NCBI GenBank assembly: GCA_947500845.1
Contig: CANMTP010000010.1
Coordinates: 88,564 to 152,563 of the forward strand
DNA from: an uncultured Aquimarina sp.
GTDB lineage: Bacteria; Bacteroidota; Bacteroidia; Flavobacteriales; Flavobacteriaceae
Length of the DNA: 64,000 bases
Direction of reading: 5' to 3'
In this document: piece by piece, positions 9,150 to 17,368 of the stretch
How positions within the stretch are numbered: position 1 is the stretch's first letter
Layout: every line of letters begins with the position of its first letter
Made by a program: the position numbers and the translations under genes
The notes under the pieces: generated by a model
The model's database searches: none
Seen by the model: only the letters and a program-made list of their open reading frames with translations
What the model was told of the DNA's origin: nothing

Positions 9150-11684
9150 CTACCTGATTATTATTTTTTGTACTACTGATTCTTCCCCTGAAGTTTCAAT
9201 TTCTATTAGATATATTCCTGCTTTTAGCCCTAATTTTTTAGCAGAGAAATTATTTATACCAGGACGTAAAGGTAGCTGACTTATTTTTGTTCCCGAAATC
9301 GTATATAGCGTAGCTTCAATATCGTTTGTACTATCTTTTCCAAAGTTTATCATGAAACTATCCTTTGTAGGGTTAGGGTTTATTTTTAATGAAGATAATA
9401 TTCCTTCGTCCTGATCTCCTAATATAGGAGCAATAGATCCAAAATCTGTAATACTGCTTCTCAAAGACCCCGAACAAGATCCTTCATATATCTTTACATT
9501 AGAAAAAACAGAGATATTTCCGCTTCCTGCATCATTGTCATTAACAAATACCAGGCGATCCATAGCACCTGTGTAAAAACTTCCGACAGGAATAACATAT
9601 CGTCTGGTACCACTTGAATAATTATCATAATTGGTCACTCCGTAATTCTGTGTACCATGAATTTTGAAATATCTTTCAGGAGTCAAGGTATTATCATTTT
9701 CAAAACCTATACCGTGAATTTCGCCCTGCACAGTACTGCTAAAATCAAATTCTATAACGGTTGCAGAGGTTACTGTATAATCCAGTGCAATGTATTTCCA
9801 TGAATTATTTTGTAAGGATAACCCAGAACCGCCATTTGTTACCGTGTAATCCCCAGCTGAATCTTGGTTAGAAAAAGCTGTAATTGCAAAATCATTGAAG
9901 TTTAGAGCTTCACAAGTGCTTGGTCCCGGATCAACAACTGACTCTCCAACATTAACATCATCAATGGAAATGTCGCCTTGCCAACTATTACCGGTTACGG
10001 CGTTAAATCGAAATTGAATCACAGATCCAATATAGGATCCTAGATCTATACTTTCTTCATTCCAGTTACTGCCTTGAGTACCCGATTTGCTAAAGACAGT
10101 GGTCCACGAAGAGCCATTATCTGTACTTGCTTCAACAGACAAAGTACCTACAGCATCACCTTGCATATGATATTTAAAGCTAAAACTCGCTGTGGATAAT
10201 CCTGTCAAATCAAAACAAGGGGAATTCAGTATAGCTCTCTTGCCAGGAAAACCACTTCCGTTACCAGAAGCTTCAACATAAATATATGATGATCCCTCGA
10301 TAGCGCTGCCAGGTCCAGTACCGTTAGAAGGAGTTGCATTAGAATTGATAGTCCAATTTAAGTCATCTGTTGTTGATTGCTCCCACGTTCCAATAGATCC
10401 TTCGAACCCTTGCCCATAAGGAAAAGAATTGACAGTCGTAGTACATTCACCTCCTCCACCGGGACCTCCAGTAGTTACTCCGTTAGAAATTTCTATTAAA
10501 TACTCCAAAGCCAACTTTGCAAATTTTGCCGCATGAGTAGCATTAGGAGTAGGAGAACGATCAAAAGTATCTCGAGTAGTATGAATATTTGGATTGTGTT
10601 CTCCGAATTTTGCTTCAAAAGGGAATGTAACAGCATACCCTTCTTGAGCCCAGCTATAATGATCAGAACAACCATAGTTACATTGCGAAGTACCATATGT
10701 AATGCTATGAACTCCTGAAGCATTATAATAGTTCAATAATGCGATCATGAAATCATTCAATGTATCATCATTATAAGAATCTGTAGACACATATACATCG
10801 TTGGTAGAACCTTTATAATTGGTCATATCCAATTGCATATAACTTACTACGTTTACATTACGGTTTCTATAATCCTCTGCGATCTCTTTTGATCCTCTAA
10901 GTCCAACTTCTTCTGCCGCAAAAGCCATAAATTCTATCGTTCTTTTGGGTCTGAAGTTCATAGAGAATAACACCCTGGCTGCTTCTGTGATAGTAGCAAT
11001 CCCCGAAGCATTATCATCGGCTCCTGGCGCATTCGAATTATTGCCCCCAGCAGTTGAATCTGCATGTCCGCCAAGAATCACAAATTCATCTGGCTTCTCA
11101 GTACCAGTGATGGTCATGATAACAGAAGGCATTGCAGTACTGGTATGTTCAACAATTCTTACCGATACATCGTTTCTGCCTGAAGCAATACCTTCCCACT
11201 TATCTTTCAAATCCAATATTGCTTGTCTGGCAATGTTAGTGGTATGGTATCTGGTTCCATAACCTTCCAACTCCTGAATCTGGTTTGCGATATTCATATT
11301 ATTTACCAAATCAAGGCTTTGCCGTACCAAAGCCTCCTGGGTGATCGAAAATGCCGCTTTCTGATGTACCTTACTTGACATTTTTGCAATATTCTCTATC
11401 GCAGACATAGCATTTTTTGCCGAGTTCTCATAAATAAATCCAGGTCCATGAACCAGCACCTTGTGATGTAATTCTTCGGCAGCTTTATCACTTAGCATCA
11501 CTGCGCTATAACCATTTGCAGATTTAAGAATTTTAATATCATTAGGATGATTAAGCTGAAGACCTTTGGCATCATCGCTTTGCATAGTAGCAAAAAACAT
11601 ATCCTGAGTCTGTTCTTGCGCGTAGCTAAAGGCAGAGAATAAGCATAGCCAGGCCATTGAAATAATTAGATTGAATTTTTTCAT
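9150..11684 (-). CDS. Secreted M28 peptidase with T9SS sorting domain
   Basis: The 844-residue protein starts with a signal peptide (about 1-22, ending FSYA). The M28 zinc aminopeptidase domain spans roughly 130-400: GGHADST (His207, Asp209), GADDNASG (Asp223), AAEEVG (Glu258/259), and QLDMTN and CSDHYSW for the last ligands. Next come a MAM-like jelly roll (about 415-585, with SIDDVNV at its end) and a further beta domain. The last 75 residues are a type A T9SS C-terminal sorting domain (INPNPTKDSFMINF at the start; KLGLKAGIYLIEIE near the end). It should be carried across the outer membrane by the type IX system, whose gldJ and porV genes are in this window. Probably acts in extracellular protein breakdown. 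Confidence 0.95.
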   Translation of the reverse strand: MKKFNLIISMAWLCLFSAFSYAQEQTQDMFFATMQSDDAKGLQLNHPNDIKILKSANGYSAVMLSDKAAEELHHKVLVHGPGFIYENSAKNAMSAIENIAKMSSKVHQKAAFSITQEALVRQSLDLVNNMNIANQIQELEGYGTRYHTTNIARQAILDLKDKWEGIASGRNDVSVRIVEHTSTAMPSVIMTITGTEKPDEFVILGGHADSTAGGNNSNAPGADDNASGIATITEAARVLFSMNFRPKRTIEFMAFAAEEVGLRGSKEIAEDYRNRNVNVVSYMQLDMTNYKGSTNDVYVSTDSYNDDTLNDFMIALLNYYNASGVHSITYGTSQCNYGCSDHYSWAQEGYAVTFPFEAKFGEHNPNIHTTRDTFDRSPTPNATHAAKFAKLALEYLIEISNGVTTGGPGGGGECTTTVNSFPYGQGFEGSIGTWEQSTTDDLNWTINSNATPSNGTGPGSAIEGSSYIYVEASGNGSGFPGKRAILNSPCFDLTGLSTASFSFKYHMQGDAVGTLSVEASTDNGSSWTTVFSKSGTQGSNWNEESIDLGSYIGSVIQFRFNAVTGNSWQGDISIDDVNVGESVVDPGPSTCEALNFNDFAITAFSNQDSAGDYTVTNGGSGLSLQNNSWKYIALDYTVTSATVIEFDFSSTVQGEIHGIGFENDNTLTPERYFKIHGTQNYGVTNYDNYSSGTRRYVIPVGSFYTGAMDRLVFVNDNDAGSGNISVFSNVKIYEGSCSGSLRSSITDFGSIAPILGDQDEGILSSLKINPNPTKDSFMINFGKDSTNDIEATLYTISGTKISQLPLRPGINNFSAKKLGLKAGIYLIEIETSGEESVVQKIIIR

Positions 11685-11797
11685 TTTTACTTGAGTTTGT
11701 GTTAGAGGTTTAACTTACACAAAATCAACTATTAACAAAAATGGGTTCCCCGCAAAATATTAACTGTATAAACTTTTTTTTGATCAACCAAGACCCT

Positions 11798-11839
11798 ATT
11801 ATTTTAAACTTTCAAAATTTTTTGAAAGTTTAAAATAAT
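11798..11839. promoter_or_regulatory. Perfect 42-bp palindromic operator of the GbsR-type regulator
   Basis: Two perfect 20-base arms (left arm begins ATTATTTTAAACTTTC, right arm ends GAAAGTTTAAAATAAT) are separated by TT. The right arm contains the -33 TTTG and abuts the -7 element of the regulator gene, so a protein bound here would block the promoter. A weaker copy of the right half stands at 12421-12438 before the next gene. Confidence 0.75.
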
Positions 11840-11850
11840 TTGTATATTTG
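11821..11850 (+). promoter_or_regulatory. Promoter of the GbsR-type regulator gene (-33 and -7)
   Basis: TTTG at 11821-11824 and TATATTTG at 11843-11850, 18 bases apart, match the full Bacteroidota promoter consensus. The -7 box ends only four bases before ATG 11855, so the transcript should begin at or next to the start codon and be leaderless or nearly so. Confidence 0.7.
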
Positions 11851-11854
11851 CTAT

Positions 11855-12358
11855 ATGAATTACAACGAAGCGAAAAATAAATTTATATCTACCTGGGGAG
11901 CACTAGGTACGCTGTGGGGCATTAATAAGGCAATGGCTCAAATACATGCACTTCTTTTAATATCTCCAGAACCGCTGTCTATGGAAGATATTATGGAAGA
12001 ATTACAAATATCAAGAGGAAATACCAGTATGAACCTTCGCCAGTTGATGGACTGGGGAATTGTTTTTAAGGAAAATAAGATGGGAGAGCGAAAAGAGTAT
12101 TTTACCTCTGAAAAAGATGTTCAAGAACTGGCCAGGCAAATTGCCAAAGAAAGAAGTCGTAGAGAATTACAACCTACTATCAAAGTCTTGAATGATGTTT
12201 CAAGCATTCAAGAAGACGGTACTTCCAAAACCAAAGAACTGATCAGACAGACTAAAGCATTGCATGAAATGGCAAATAATTTGGACATTATGGTGAATAA
12301 AGTTATCGGACAAGAAAGTAACTGGATTACCAAAGCATTGCTAAAGTTAATTAAGTAA
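11855..12358 (+). CDS. GbsR/MarR-type transcriptional regulator
   Basis: The 167-residue protein (start at ATG 11855, not the TTG at 11840, which lies on top of the promoter) has a winged helix-turn-helix of the GbsR/MarR kind at about residues 25-90: LLISPEPLSMEDIMEELQ, then ISRGNTSMNLRQLMDWG as recognition helix, then wing residues. The C-terminal half is helical, likely for dimerisation. GbsR-like proteins are usually repressors. The perfect palindrome over its own promoter and the partial copy before the next gene suggest autoregulation and control of the four genes downstream. Ligand unknown. Confidence 0.88.
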   Translation: MNYNEAKNKFISTWGALGTLWGINKAMAQIHALLLISPEPLSMEDIMEELQISRGNTSMNLRQLMDWGIVFKENKMGERKEYFTSEKDVQELARQIAKERSRRELQPTIKVLNDVSSIQEDGTSKTKELIRQTKALHEMANNLDIMVNKVIGQESNWITKALLKLIK

Positions 12359-12408
12359 TAAGACCAAAGAGTGGATAAAGAGATATCCGCTTTTTATTTC
12401 AACATATC

Positions 12409-12438
12409 TTTCAATTTTTTCTGAAAATTTAAAATAAT
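12409..12438 (+). promoter_or_regulatory. Second, degenerate operator copy before the membrane protein gene
   Basis: CTTTCAA at 12409-12415, a T run, then CTGAAAATTTAAAATAAT at 12421-12438. The right half differs from the right arm of the 11798-11839 palindrome at one or two positions; the left half is only partly kept. It ends seven bases before the ATG at 12445. Confidence 0.5.
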
Positions 12439-12444
12439 CAAAAC

Positions 12445-12888
12445 ATGACACTCAATATCCCAAACTGGCTAATTATTACCGGAGGAATCGGTCAAATATT
12501 TACCGCTTTAATATATCCTTATATAAGACACCAAGTTTTCGATTGGTACAATGATGTAAAGCAACTTAAGCCTTTAAATCAAGAAATTGCCAAAACTTAC
12601 GGAAGATATATTCAAGGACTCAACTTTTCATTTGGTTTAATTGCAATTGTTCTCACATCTAACTTAAAAGAACAATCAGAATTAGCCATAGCACTCACCG
12701 GACTAATTGCTGCATATTGGGTAGGTAAAGTCCTCACTCAGATTGCATATTATCCTATGTATGACATACCAAAGAAAAAAATATTCAAAATAGGCAGCTA
12801 CTTCATGAATTGCCTCTTCGTTCTCTTTGCAGTAGTATATAGCTTATTATTGATTTACAATTGTATTGGTTTCTTTAATCTAAATTAA
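12445..12888 (+). CDS. Small four-helix membrane protein of unknown function
   Basis: The 147-residue protein has about four hydrophobic segments (approx. 5-22, 52-70, 76-98, 116-140) with short charged loops, so it is an inner-membrane protein. I do not recognise a family. It sits 86 bases after the GbsR-type regulator, behind a partial copy of that regulator's operator, and one base before the methyltransferase gene, so it is almost certainly part of the same regulated gene set. Confidence 0.7.
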   Translation: MTLNIPNWLIITGGIGQIFTALIYPYIRHQVFDWYNDVKQLKPLNQEIAKTYGRYIQGLNFSFGLIAIVLTSNLKEQSELAIALTGLIAAYWVGKVLTQIAYYPMYDIPKKKIFKIGSYFMNCLFVLFAVVYSLLLIYNCIGFFNLN

Positions 12889-12889
12889 A

Positions 12890-13777
12890 ATGACCATGAG
12901 CACGCTTGCACTATTAGAAAAATTAAGAATTAAACGTTCTGCAACAAAAGAAAAAATAATTCAGTTTTACGACGAAGCTACTGAAGATTATAAGTTTTGG
13001 AGTAAAGGTCTTAATATGCATTTCGGGTATTATATTCCCTTTAAAACAAATCTTTTTAAAAGAGATTCGATGCTAAATGAAATGAATAATCAAGTTTTTG
13101 ATCGTCTTGACATTCCTAAGAAGAATTCACTGATTGCAGATTTGGGTTGCGGAATAGGAGGCACAATGCGATACGGTTTAAGAAAATATCCCTTACTCAA
13201 TATTATTGGAGTAACACTTTCTTCTTTTCAAATGAGGGAAGGAAATAAAAGGTTAAAAAATAGTAATGGACTGATTCTAGAAGAAAATTATGAAAATACT
13301 TCATTCAAAACCAATAGTATAGATGGCGCATACGCGATAGAAAGTTTCTGTCATTCTGGCCACAGTGAACATGCTCTACAAGAAACCTTTAGGATATTAA
13401 AACCTGGCACCAAACTAGTAATCGCAGACGCATTCTTAAAAAAAGAAGAAGAACAATTATGCCCGGGTAGTAATTACTGCTATGAACAACTATGCAAAGG
13501 ATGGAGTCTTGAGGGATTAGCAAGTATTACTACTGTCAAAAACACGCTTAGGCAAATAGGTTTTAAAAATGTACAAGTTGAAGATGTTTCTTTTAGGGTA
13601 GCTCCATCTGTATTGCATGTTCCTTTTGCTGTCATCGGATTTATTCTTAAAAAATTATTCAAAAAAGAAAAATTGAAACCTCAAAGCTGGAAAAATCTTA
13701 AGGGATCTCTATTCGCATTATTTTCTGGACTACATCTAAAAAGTTTTGGATATTACCTAATTACGGCAGAAAAATGA
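12890..13777 (+). CDS. SAM-dependent methyltransferase (tocopherol/sterol C-methyltransferase-like)
   Basis: The 295-residue class I methyltransferase has motif I IADLGCGIGGTMRYG near residue 83, followed by GVTLSSFQMREGNKR and a central segment ending LQETFRILKPGTKLVIADAF. The motif I form with GGTMRYG and the 'GVTLS...Q' that follows resemble the family including gamma-tocopherol and sterol 24-C methyltransferases, which act on hydrophobic ring compounds. The substrate here is unknown. It overlaps the next gene by four bases (ATGA), showing translational coupling with the TIGR01777 gene. Confidence 0.85.
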   Translation: MTMSTLALLEKLRIKRSATKEKIIQFYDEATEDYKFWSKGLNMHFGYYIPFKTNLFKRDSMLNEMNNQVFDRLDIPKKNSLIADLGCGIGGTMRYGLRKYPLLNIIGVTLSSFQMREGNKRLKNSNGLILEENYENTSFKTNSIDGAYAIESFCHSGHSEHALQETFRILKPGTKLVIADAFLKKEEEQLCPGSNYCYEQLCKGWSLEGLASITTVKNTLRQIGFKNVQVEDVSFRVAPSVLHVPFAVIGFILKKLFKKEKLKPQSWKNLKGSLFALFSGLHLKSFGYYLITAEK

Positions 13778-14682
13778 AAAAAATTGTTATCGCAGCAGGA
13801 ACAGGTTTCTTAGGAGAAACACTTTCCGATTATTTTAAAGATAAGGTCGAAAAAATTGTCGTTCTCACTCGACGAAAAAACCGAATAGAAAATGGCATAC
13901 ACTATGTGAAATGGGATGGAAAAACTATAGGGGATTGGAAAAATGAAATAAATGACGCAGACGTACTCATTAATATGACAGGTAAGTCTGTCGATTGCAG
14001 ATACAATCAAAAAAACAAAGATTTAATTCTGTCTTCAAGAGTACAGTCTACGCGTGTTTTAGGAGAGGCGATTGCAGCATGCAAAGTTCCTCCAAAAACC
14101 TGGCTCAATTCATCTACTGCAACTATTTATCGTCATTCTCTAGATAAAGAAATGGACGAAATACATGGAGAAATAGGAACCGGGTTTTCTGTAAATGTTG
14201 CTAATCAATGGGAAAAAACATTTTTTGAACAGCAAACACCCAACACCAGAAAAGTTGCGTTAAGGACTTCCATAGTACTAGGCAAAAGTGGAGGTGCCCT
14301 GCCCCCGATCTTAAACTTGTCCAAAATAGGATTAGGGGGAAAACAAGGTGATGGAAATCAAAAGTTAAGCTGGATACACCAAATAGATTTTGCGCGAAGT
14401 GTTGAATTTATAATAAGCAACACCAATATTGATGGTGTTATTAATATTGTTGCTCCCAAACCGTCAACAAATTCAGATTTTATGAAAACACTCCAAAAAG
14501 TTATAAAAACTCCAATCGCAATACCCATATCAAAAGCTCTTCTAGAATTTGGGGCTAGAATTATTCGAACAGAAACAGAACTTATCCTTAAAAGTAGAAA
14601 TGTGATCCCGTCAAAACTTATACATCATGGCTTTGAATTTTCATACCCCGATCTTGAATCTGCGTTACGCTCCCTAACCTAA
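13774..14682 (+). CDS. TIGR01777-family epimerase-like protein (YfcH/DUF1731)
   Basis: The 302-residue protein begins with a Rossmann dinucleotide site (IAAGTGFLGETLSDYF) and has INMTGKSVDCRYNQKNKDLILSSR and WLNSSTATIYRH, both typical of the TIGR01777/YfcH group of extended SDR enzymes. The C-terminal DUF1731 segment (KALLEFGARIIRTETELILKSRNVIPSKL) is present. Biochemical function of this family is not established. It overlaps the methyltransferase gene by four bases and is followed after six bases by the SRPBCC gene. Confidence 0.93.
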   Translation: MKKIVIAAGTGFLGETLSDYFKDKVEKIVVLTRRKNRIENGIHYVKWDGKTIGDWKNEINDADVLINMTGKSVDCRYNQKNKDLILSSRVQSTRVLGEAIAACKVPPKTWLNSSTATIYRHSLDKEMDEIHGEIGTGFSVNVANQWEKTFFEQQTPNTRKVALRTSIVLGKSGGALPPILNLSKIGLGGKQGDGNQKLSWIHQIDFARSVEFIISNTNIDGVINIVAPKPSTNSDFMKTLQKVIKTPIAIPISKALLEFGARIIRTETELILKSRNVIPSKLIHHGFEFSYPDLESALRSLT

Positions 14683-14688
14683 TATATT

Positions 14689-15147
14689 ATGATGACAATA
14701 CAGCTAAAAACCATCGTAAGTGCTTCAATTGAAGATGTATTTAATCTAGCCAGAGCTATTGACTTTCACACAGAATCTGCCAAAGAGACAAAAGAAAAAG
14801 CTATTGCTGGACGAACTTCTGGATGGATAGCGTTAAATGAAACCGTGACTTGGAAAGGAAAGCATTTTGGGGTATACCTGACACATCAAAGCAAAATTAC
14901 CTCATTCAAGTTTCCGGAAAGCTTTACAGATGAAATGGTTAAAGGAAACTTTAAATCATTTAAACATCAACATATCTTCAAAACAACTTCTTCTGGAACA
15001 GAAATGACAGATGTATTACAATTTCAATCTCCATTTGGTATTTTAGGAAAAATTTTCGACCATCTCATATTAAAGCAATACCTGACCCAATTTTTGACTT
15101 CAAGAAATCTTCACATCAAAAAGCATCTTGAAACAGATACACCCTAA
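14689..15147 (+). CDS. SRPBCC-family ligand-binding protein
   Basis: The 152-residue protein has the start-like fold pattern of SRPBCC (polyketide cyclase/Bet v1-like) proteins: an opening beta strand (TIQLKTIVSASIEDVFNLAR), WIALNETVTWKGKHFGVYLT in the middle, and a long C-terminal helix (HLILKQYLTQFLTSRNLHIKKHLE). The segment TSGWIALNETVTWKGKHFG is typical of the version found beside TIGR01777 genes in Bacteroidota. Such proteins hold hydrophobic ligands in a cavity. As the last gene of the set, it may bind the product of the methyltransferase and oxidoreductase. Confidence 0.88.
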   Translation: MMTIQLKTIVSASIEDVFNLARAIDFHTESAKETKEKAIAGRTSGWIALNETVTWKGKHFGVYLTHQSKITSFKFPESFTDEMVKGNFKSFKHQHIFKTTSSGTEMTDVLQFQSPFGILGKIFDHLILKQYLTQFLTSRNLHIKKHLETDTP

Positions 15148-15203
15148 ATTGTCTGTTTCTAAAGTCTTTCATATAAGAAATCTAGATTAATTTATACCTA
15201 TAA

Positions 15204-15211
15204 TACATTTG
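15204..15211 (+). promoter_or_regulatory. -7 element of the ECF sigma factor promoter
   Basis: TACATTTG matches TAnnTTTG exactly; the start point is expected near 15217. The TTG at 15209 lies within it and cannot be the start codon. A second exact match, TATTTTTG at 15243-15250, directly precedes ATG 15251. Confidence 0.5.
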
Positions 15212-15250
15212 TTAAAGCATTCTAAGATTCAACTTTTTATTCTATTTTTG

Positions 15251-15829
15251 ATGAATACAACAACAGAAATAACAATGTCAGCAAATACCATAGATCCCAA
15301 CGCATGGGTTGATAAGTACAGTGACTACTTATTTAATTATACCATTGTAAGAGTTGATGATAAAGAAATTGCACAGGATCTTGTACAGGAAACCTTCTTT
15401 GCCGGCCTTAAATCAATGAAGAATTTTAAGGGAGAAGCGAGTGAACGTACGTGGCTTATTTCAATTCTGAAAAGAAAAATAATTGATCATTATCGTAAAA
15501 TAAACAGCAATAAAGGTAAGTCCGAGGTAAGAATGAGCTATTCAACAGATACCGAAACTGAAGGTGATTGGTTAGAAGAAAGGGTGGCAGATCCTTTTGA
15601 TAGAAATGCAGAAAGCGATATAGAAAATGAAGAGTTAGGATTGGCAATACATAACTGCATGGGCAAACTACCTGAAAAGCAAGCTACTATTTTTAAAATG
15701 AAAACAATTCAAGGTTTTGAGACAGAAGCTATTTGTAATGAATTTGATATAACTGCGTCTAACCTATGGGTTATTATACACAGAGCGCGAACAGCGATGG
15801 CTGAGTGCTTAGAAAAAAATTGGTTTTAG
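15251..15829 (+). CDS. ECF-type RNA polymerase sigma factor
   Basis: The 192-residue sigma-70-family protein has region 2 (WVDKYSDYLFNYTIVRV, then IAQDLVQETFFAGLKSMKNFKGEASERTWL) and region 4 (LPEKQATIFKMKTIQGFETEAICNEFDITASNLWVIIHRAR). The segment IIDHYRK between them is typical. The start is set at ATG 15251; ATG 15275 (before SANTIDPNAW) fits equally well if the promoter copy at 15243-15250 is used. A gene for a small zinc anti-sigma-like protein follows nine bases after the stop, the usual partner arrangement. Confidence 0.93.
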   Translation: MNTTTEITMSANTIDPNAWVDKYSDYLFNYTIVRVDDKEIAQDLVQETFFAGLKSMKNFKGEASERTWLISILKRKIIDHYRKINSNKGKSEVRMSYSTDTETEGDWLEERVADPFDRNAESDIENEELGLAIHNCMGKLPEKQATIFKMKTIQGFETEAICNEFDITASNLWVIIHRARTAMAECLEKNWF

Positions 15830-15838
15830 AAGGAAAAC

Positions 15839-16099
15839 ATGAGCAATAGTACTAAAAAAGGAATTTTTGTAAGTTGTTCTGATGCAAATCACTTTTGTGA
15901 TAAAAATCAGTATAAAGAAGCTACTTTTTGGGAGAAAGTAAAATTGAATATACATCTTTTGTATTGTAGAGCTTGTAGAAAATATTCTGCGAATAACGCA
16001 AAACTAACGAAGCTTGTTAAAGATCCTAAAGTTATTAGTATAAATGAATATGAAAAGAAAGCCATGAAGGAGCGACTAAAACAAAAAATGTCCGAATAA
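15839..16099 (+). CDS. Zinc-binding anti-sigma-like small protein
   Basis: The 86-residue protein contains H-L-L-Y-C-R-A-C, the HxxxCxxC motif of zinc-binding anti-sigma (ZAS) domains, here near residues 39-46. It has no membrane segment, so it would be a soluble partner. It starts nine bases after the ECF sigma gene and is probably cotranscribed; it most likely binds and restrains that sigma factor, perhaps responding to redox state or metal. A decayed paralogue follows directly. Confidence 0.72.
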   Translation: MSNSTKKGIFVSCSDANHFCDKNQYKEATFWEKVKLNIHLLYCRACRKYSANNAKLTKLVKDPKVISINEYEKKAMKERLKQKMSE

Positions 16100-16164
16100 G
16101 ATTAATAAGAATCCATTCTTATCGCAGCATCCTAAACGAAAAGGAGTACCCAGAATCGAATTGA

Positions 16165-16440
16165 AAACAGTCAATTCAGTTATTTGTATCCTGCGAAGAG
16201 GCAAAACACCTCTGTAACAAAAATCAGTATGGCGAGGCTTCACTTATGGAAATAATCAAAGTAAACGTACGTTTAATCTACTGCAAAATTGCCCGTGCGT
16301 ATTCGAAAAGAAATACAAAACTTAACAAGACCATAAAAAATCCAATATTCAAACAACAAGCCCTTCTAAAAAAAGAAAGCAATGAAGCAAAGACTTCAAA
16401 AAGAGTTAACCAAATGAGTATTCTAACAAAATTATTGTGA
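16165..16440 (+). pseudogene. Decayed tandem paralogue of the anti-sigma-like gene
   Basis: In frame with ATG 16246 the sequence from 16183 reads FVSCEEAKHLCNKNQYGEAS, matching FVSCSDANHFCDKNQYKEAT of the gene just upstream, and continues with RLIYCKIARAYSKRNTKLNK against HLLYCRACRKYSANNAKLTK. The frame is closed upstream by TGA 16162-16164 with no ATG before the conserved part, so the 5' end is lost unless translation begins internally at 16246. The zinc motif is broken: His is Arg and the last Cys is Ala. The 3' end overlaps the convergent membrane protein gene by 35 bases. Confidence 0.7.
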
Positions 16441-17233
16441 TCAACCACATTATTGGTACACTTTCTACCCAAAAAGAACAATAATATCTTGATTGTTCCT
16501 TTTTTGTTCCCCATAAGAACAATAAACTTATTGTCGACACTGCGATAGTACTTAGAATTTCTGTGGAAGAAAGTACATTCTTAGTTGCTGTTAATAATAA
16601 GAATACTACCAATAAAATACTACCAAAAACTTTAGTTCGTGTAACTCCTATTTGCTGCGGAACTGTTTCTAAATCATAAGAATCATATTGAAGATCTCTA
16701 ATTTCAAAAGGAAGCATCATCACAATGATAAATAAAAATCGTTGAATAGTTTCGATCAGAAAATCAAAATTTAAATTTCCGTCAGCATGAACCATGGGTA
16801 CAAATACAGTTATTCCGGCCCAAACTAAAGCAATAATAAAGATTTTTATTCCGGCTAAACTCCTCAGATTATTTTTATTAGGAAAGACAGGCACCACATA
16901 CAAAACGGTTAACACTATAAAAGGTATCATATAGAGTAGTGTCTTTAATGATAACTTAAAAGCGAAATACACAAAAAGAATCATACAAACCCAAGTTAAA
17001 AAACGAATACTCTTCATTGACTTGGTTAGTTTTTTATGGTATAGTTTCGAGGTATTTGAATATTTAACAAAATTATATGCGACTATAGCACCTAAAAAAC
17101 TAATAAAAAGAAAGGCATAGTCATTTTTTACCTCAAACTTTATAAGGGTAACACTTACCAAAGCACAAATTGCTAAAGCCACATGAATACTACTGTTTAT
17201 ATAAAATCTGAATATACTTTTTAGGATTTTCAC
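16406..17233 (-). CDS. Polytopic membrane protein, UbiA-prenyltransferase-like
   Basis: The 275-residue protein is almost wholly hydrophobic with about eight membrane segments. The layout and the motif FEIRDLQYDSYDLETVPQQIGV (acidic loop after a hydrophobic run, then a short loop with D-x-x-D-like residues) resemble UbiA-superfamily prenyltransferase-like proteins of flavobacteria that are usually called hypothetical. The first aspartate-rich motif NDxxD is not obvious, so prenyl transfer is unproven. It is a single minus-strand gene between the sigma factor locus and gcvP. Confidence 0.65.
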   Translation of the reverse strand: MKILKSIFRFYINSSIHVALAICALVSVTLIKFEVKNDYAFLFISFLGAIVAYNFVKYSNTSKLYHKKLTKSMKSIRFLTWVCMILFVYFAFKLSLKTLLYMIPFIVLTVLYVVPVFPNKNNLRSLAGIKIFIIALVWAGITVFVPMVHADGNLNFDFLIETIQRFLFIIVMMLPFEIRDLQYDSYDLETVPQQIGVTRTKVFGSILLVVFLLLTATKNVLSSTEILSTIAVSTISLLFLWGTKKEQSRYYCSFWVESVPIMWLITIILLEYSFG

Positions 17234-17332
17234 GTAGTAAATTTGGGGTTATCTGTTAATAACCTTCGAAGTTGGTTAAAAACTTGACATCTTCTCGTTA
17301 ATTAATTGTGAAATTTTTAAGTATTTAATATG

Positions 17333-17340
17333 TATTTTTG
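17333..17340 (+). promoter_or_regulatory. gcvP: -7 element of the gcvP promoter
   Basis: TATTTTTG matches TAnnTTTG exactly; the start point expected near 17346 gives a leader of about 23 bases to ATG 17369 and excludes ATG 17330. Confidence 0.55.
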
Positions 17341-17368
17341 CAATCTCAATTTCAACTGTTTTTTTGCT

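Noticed and set aside
10945..11262. Open frame of 105 codons on the plus strand
   Set aside because: Antisense to the M28 peptidase domain; no start region or family.
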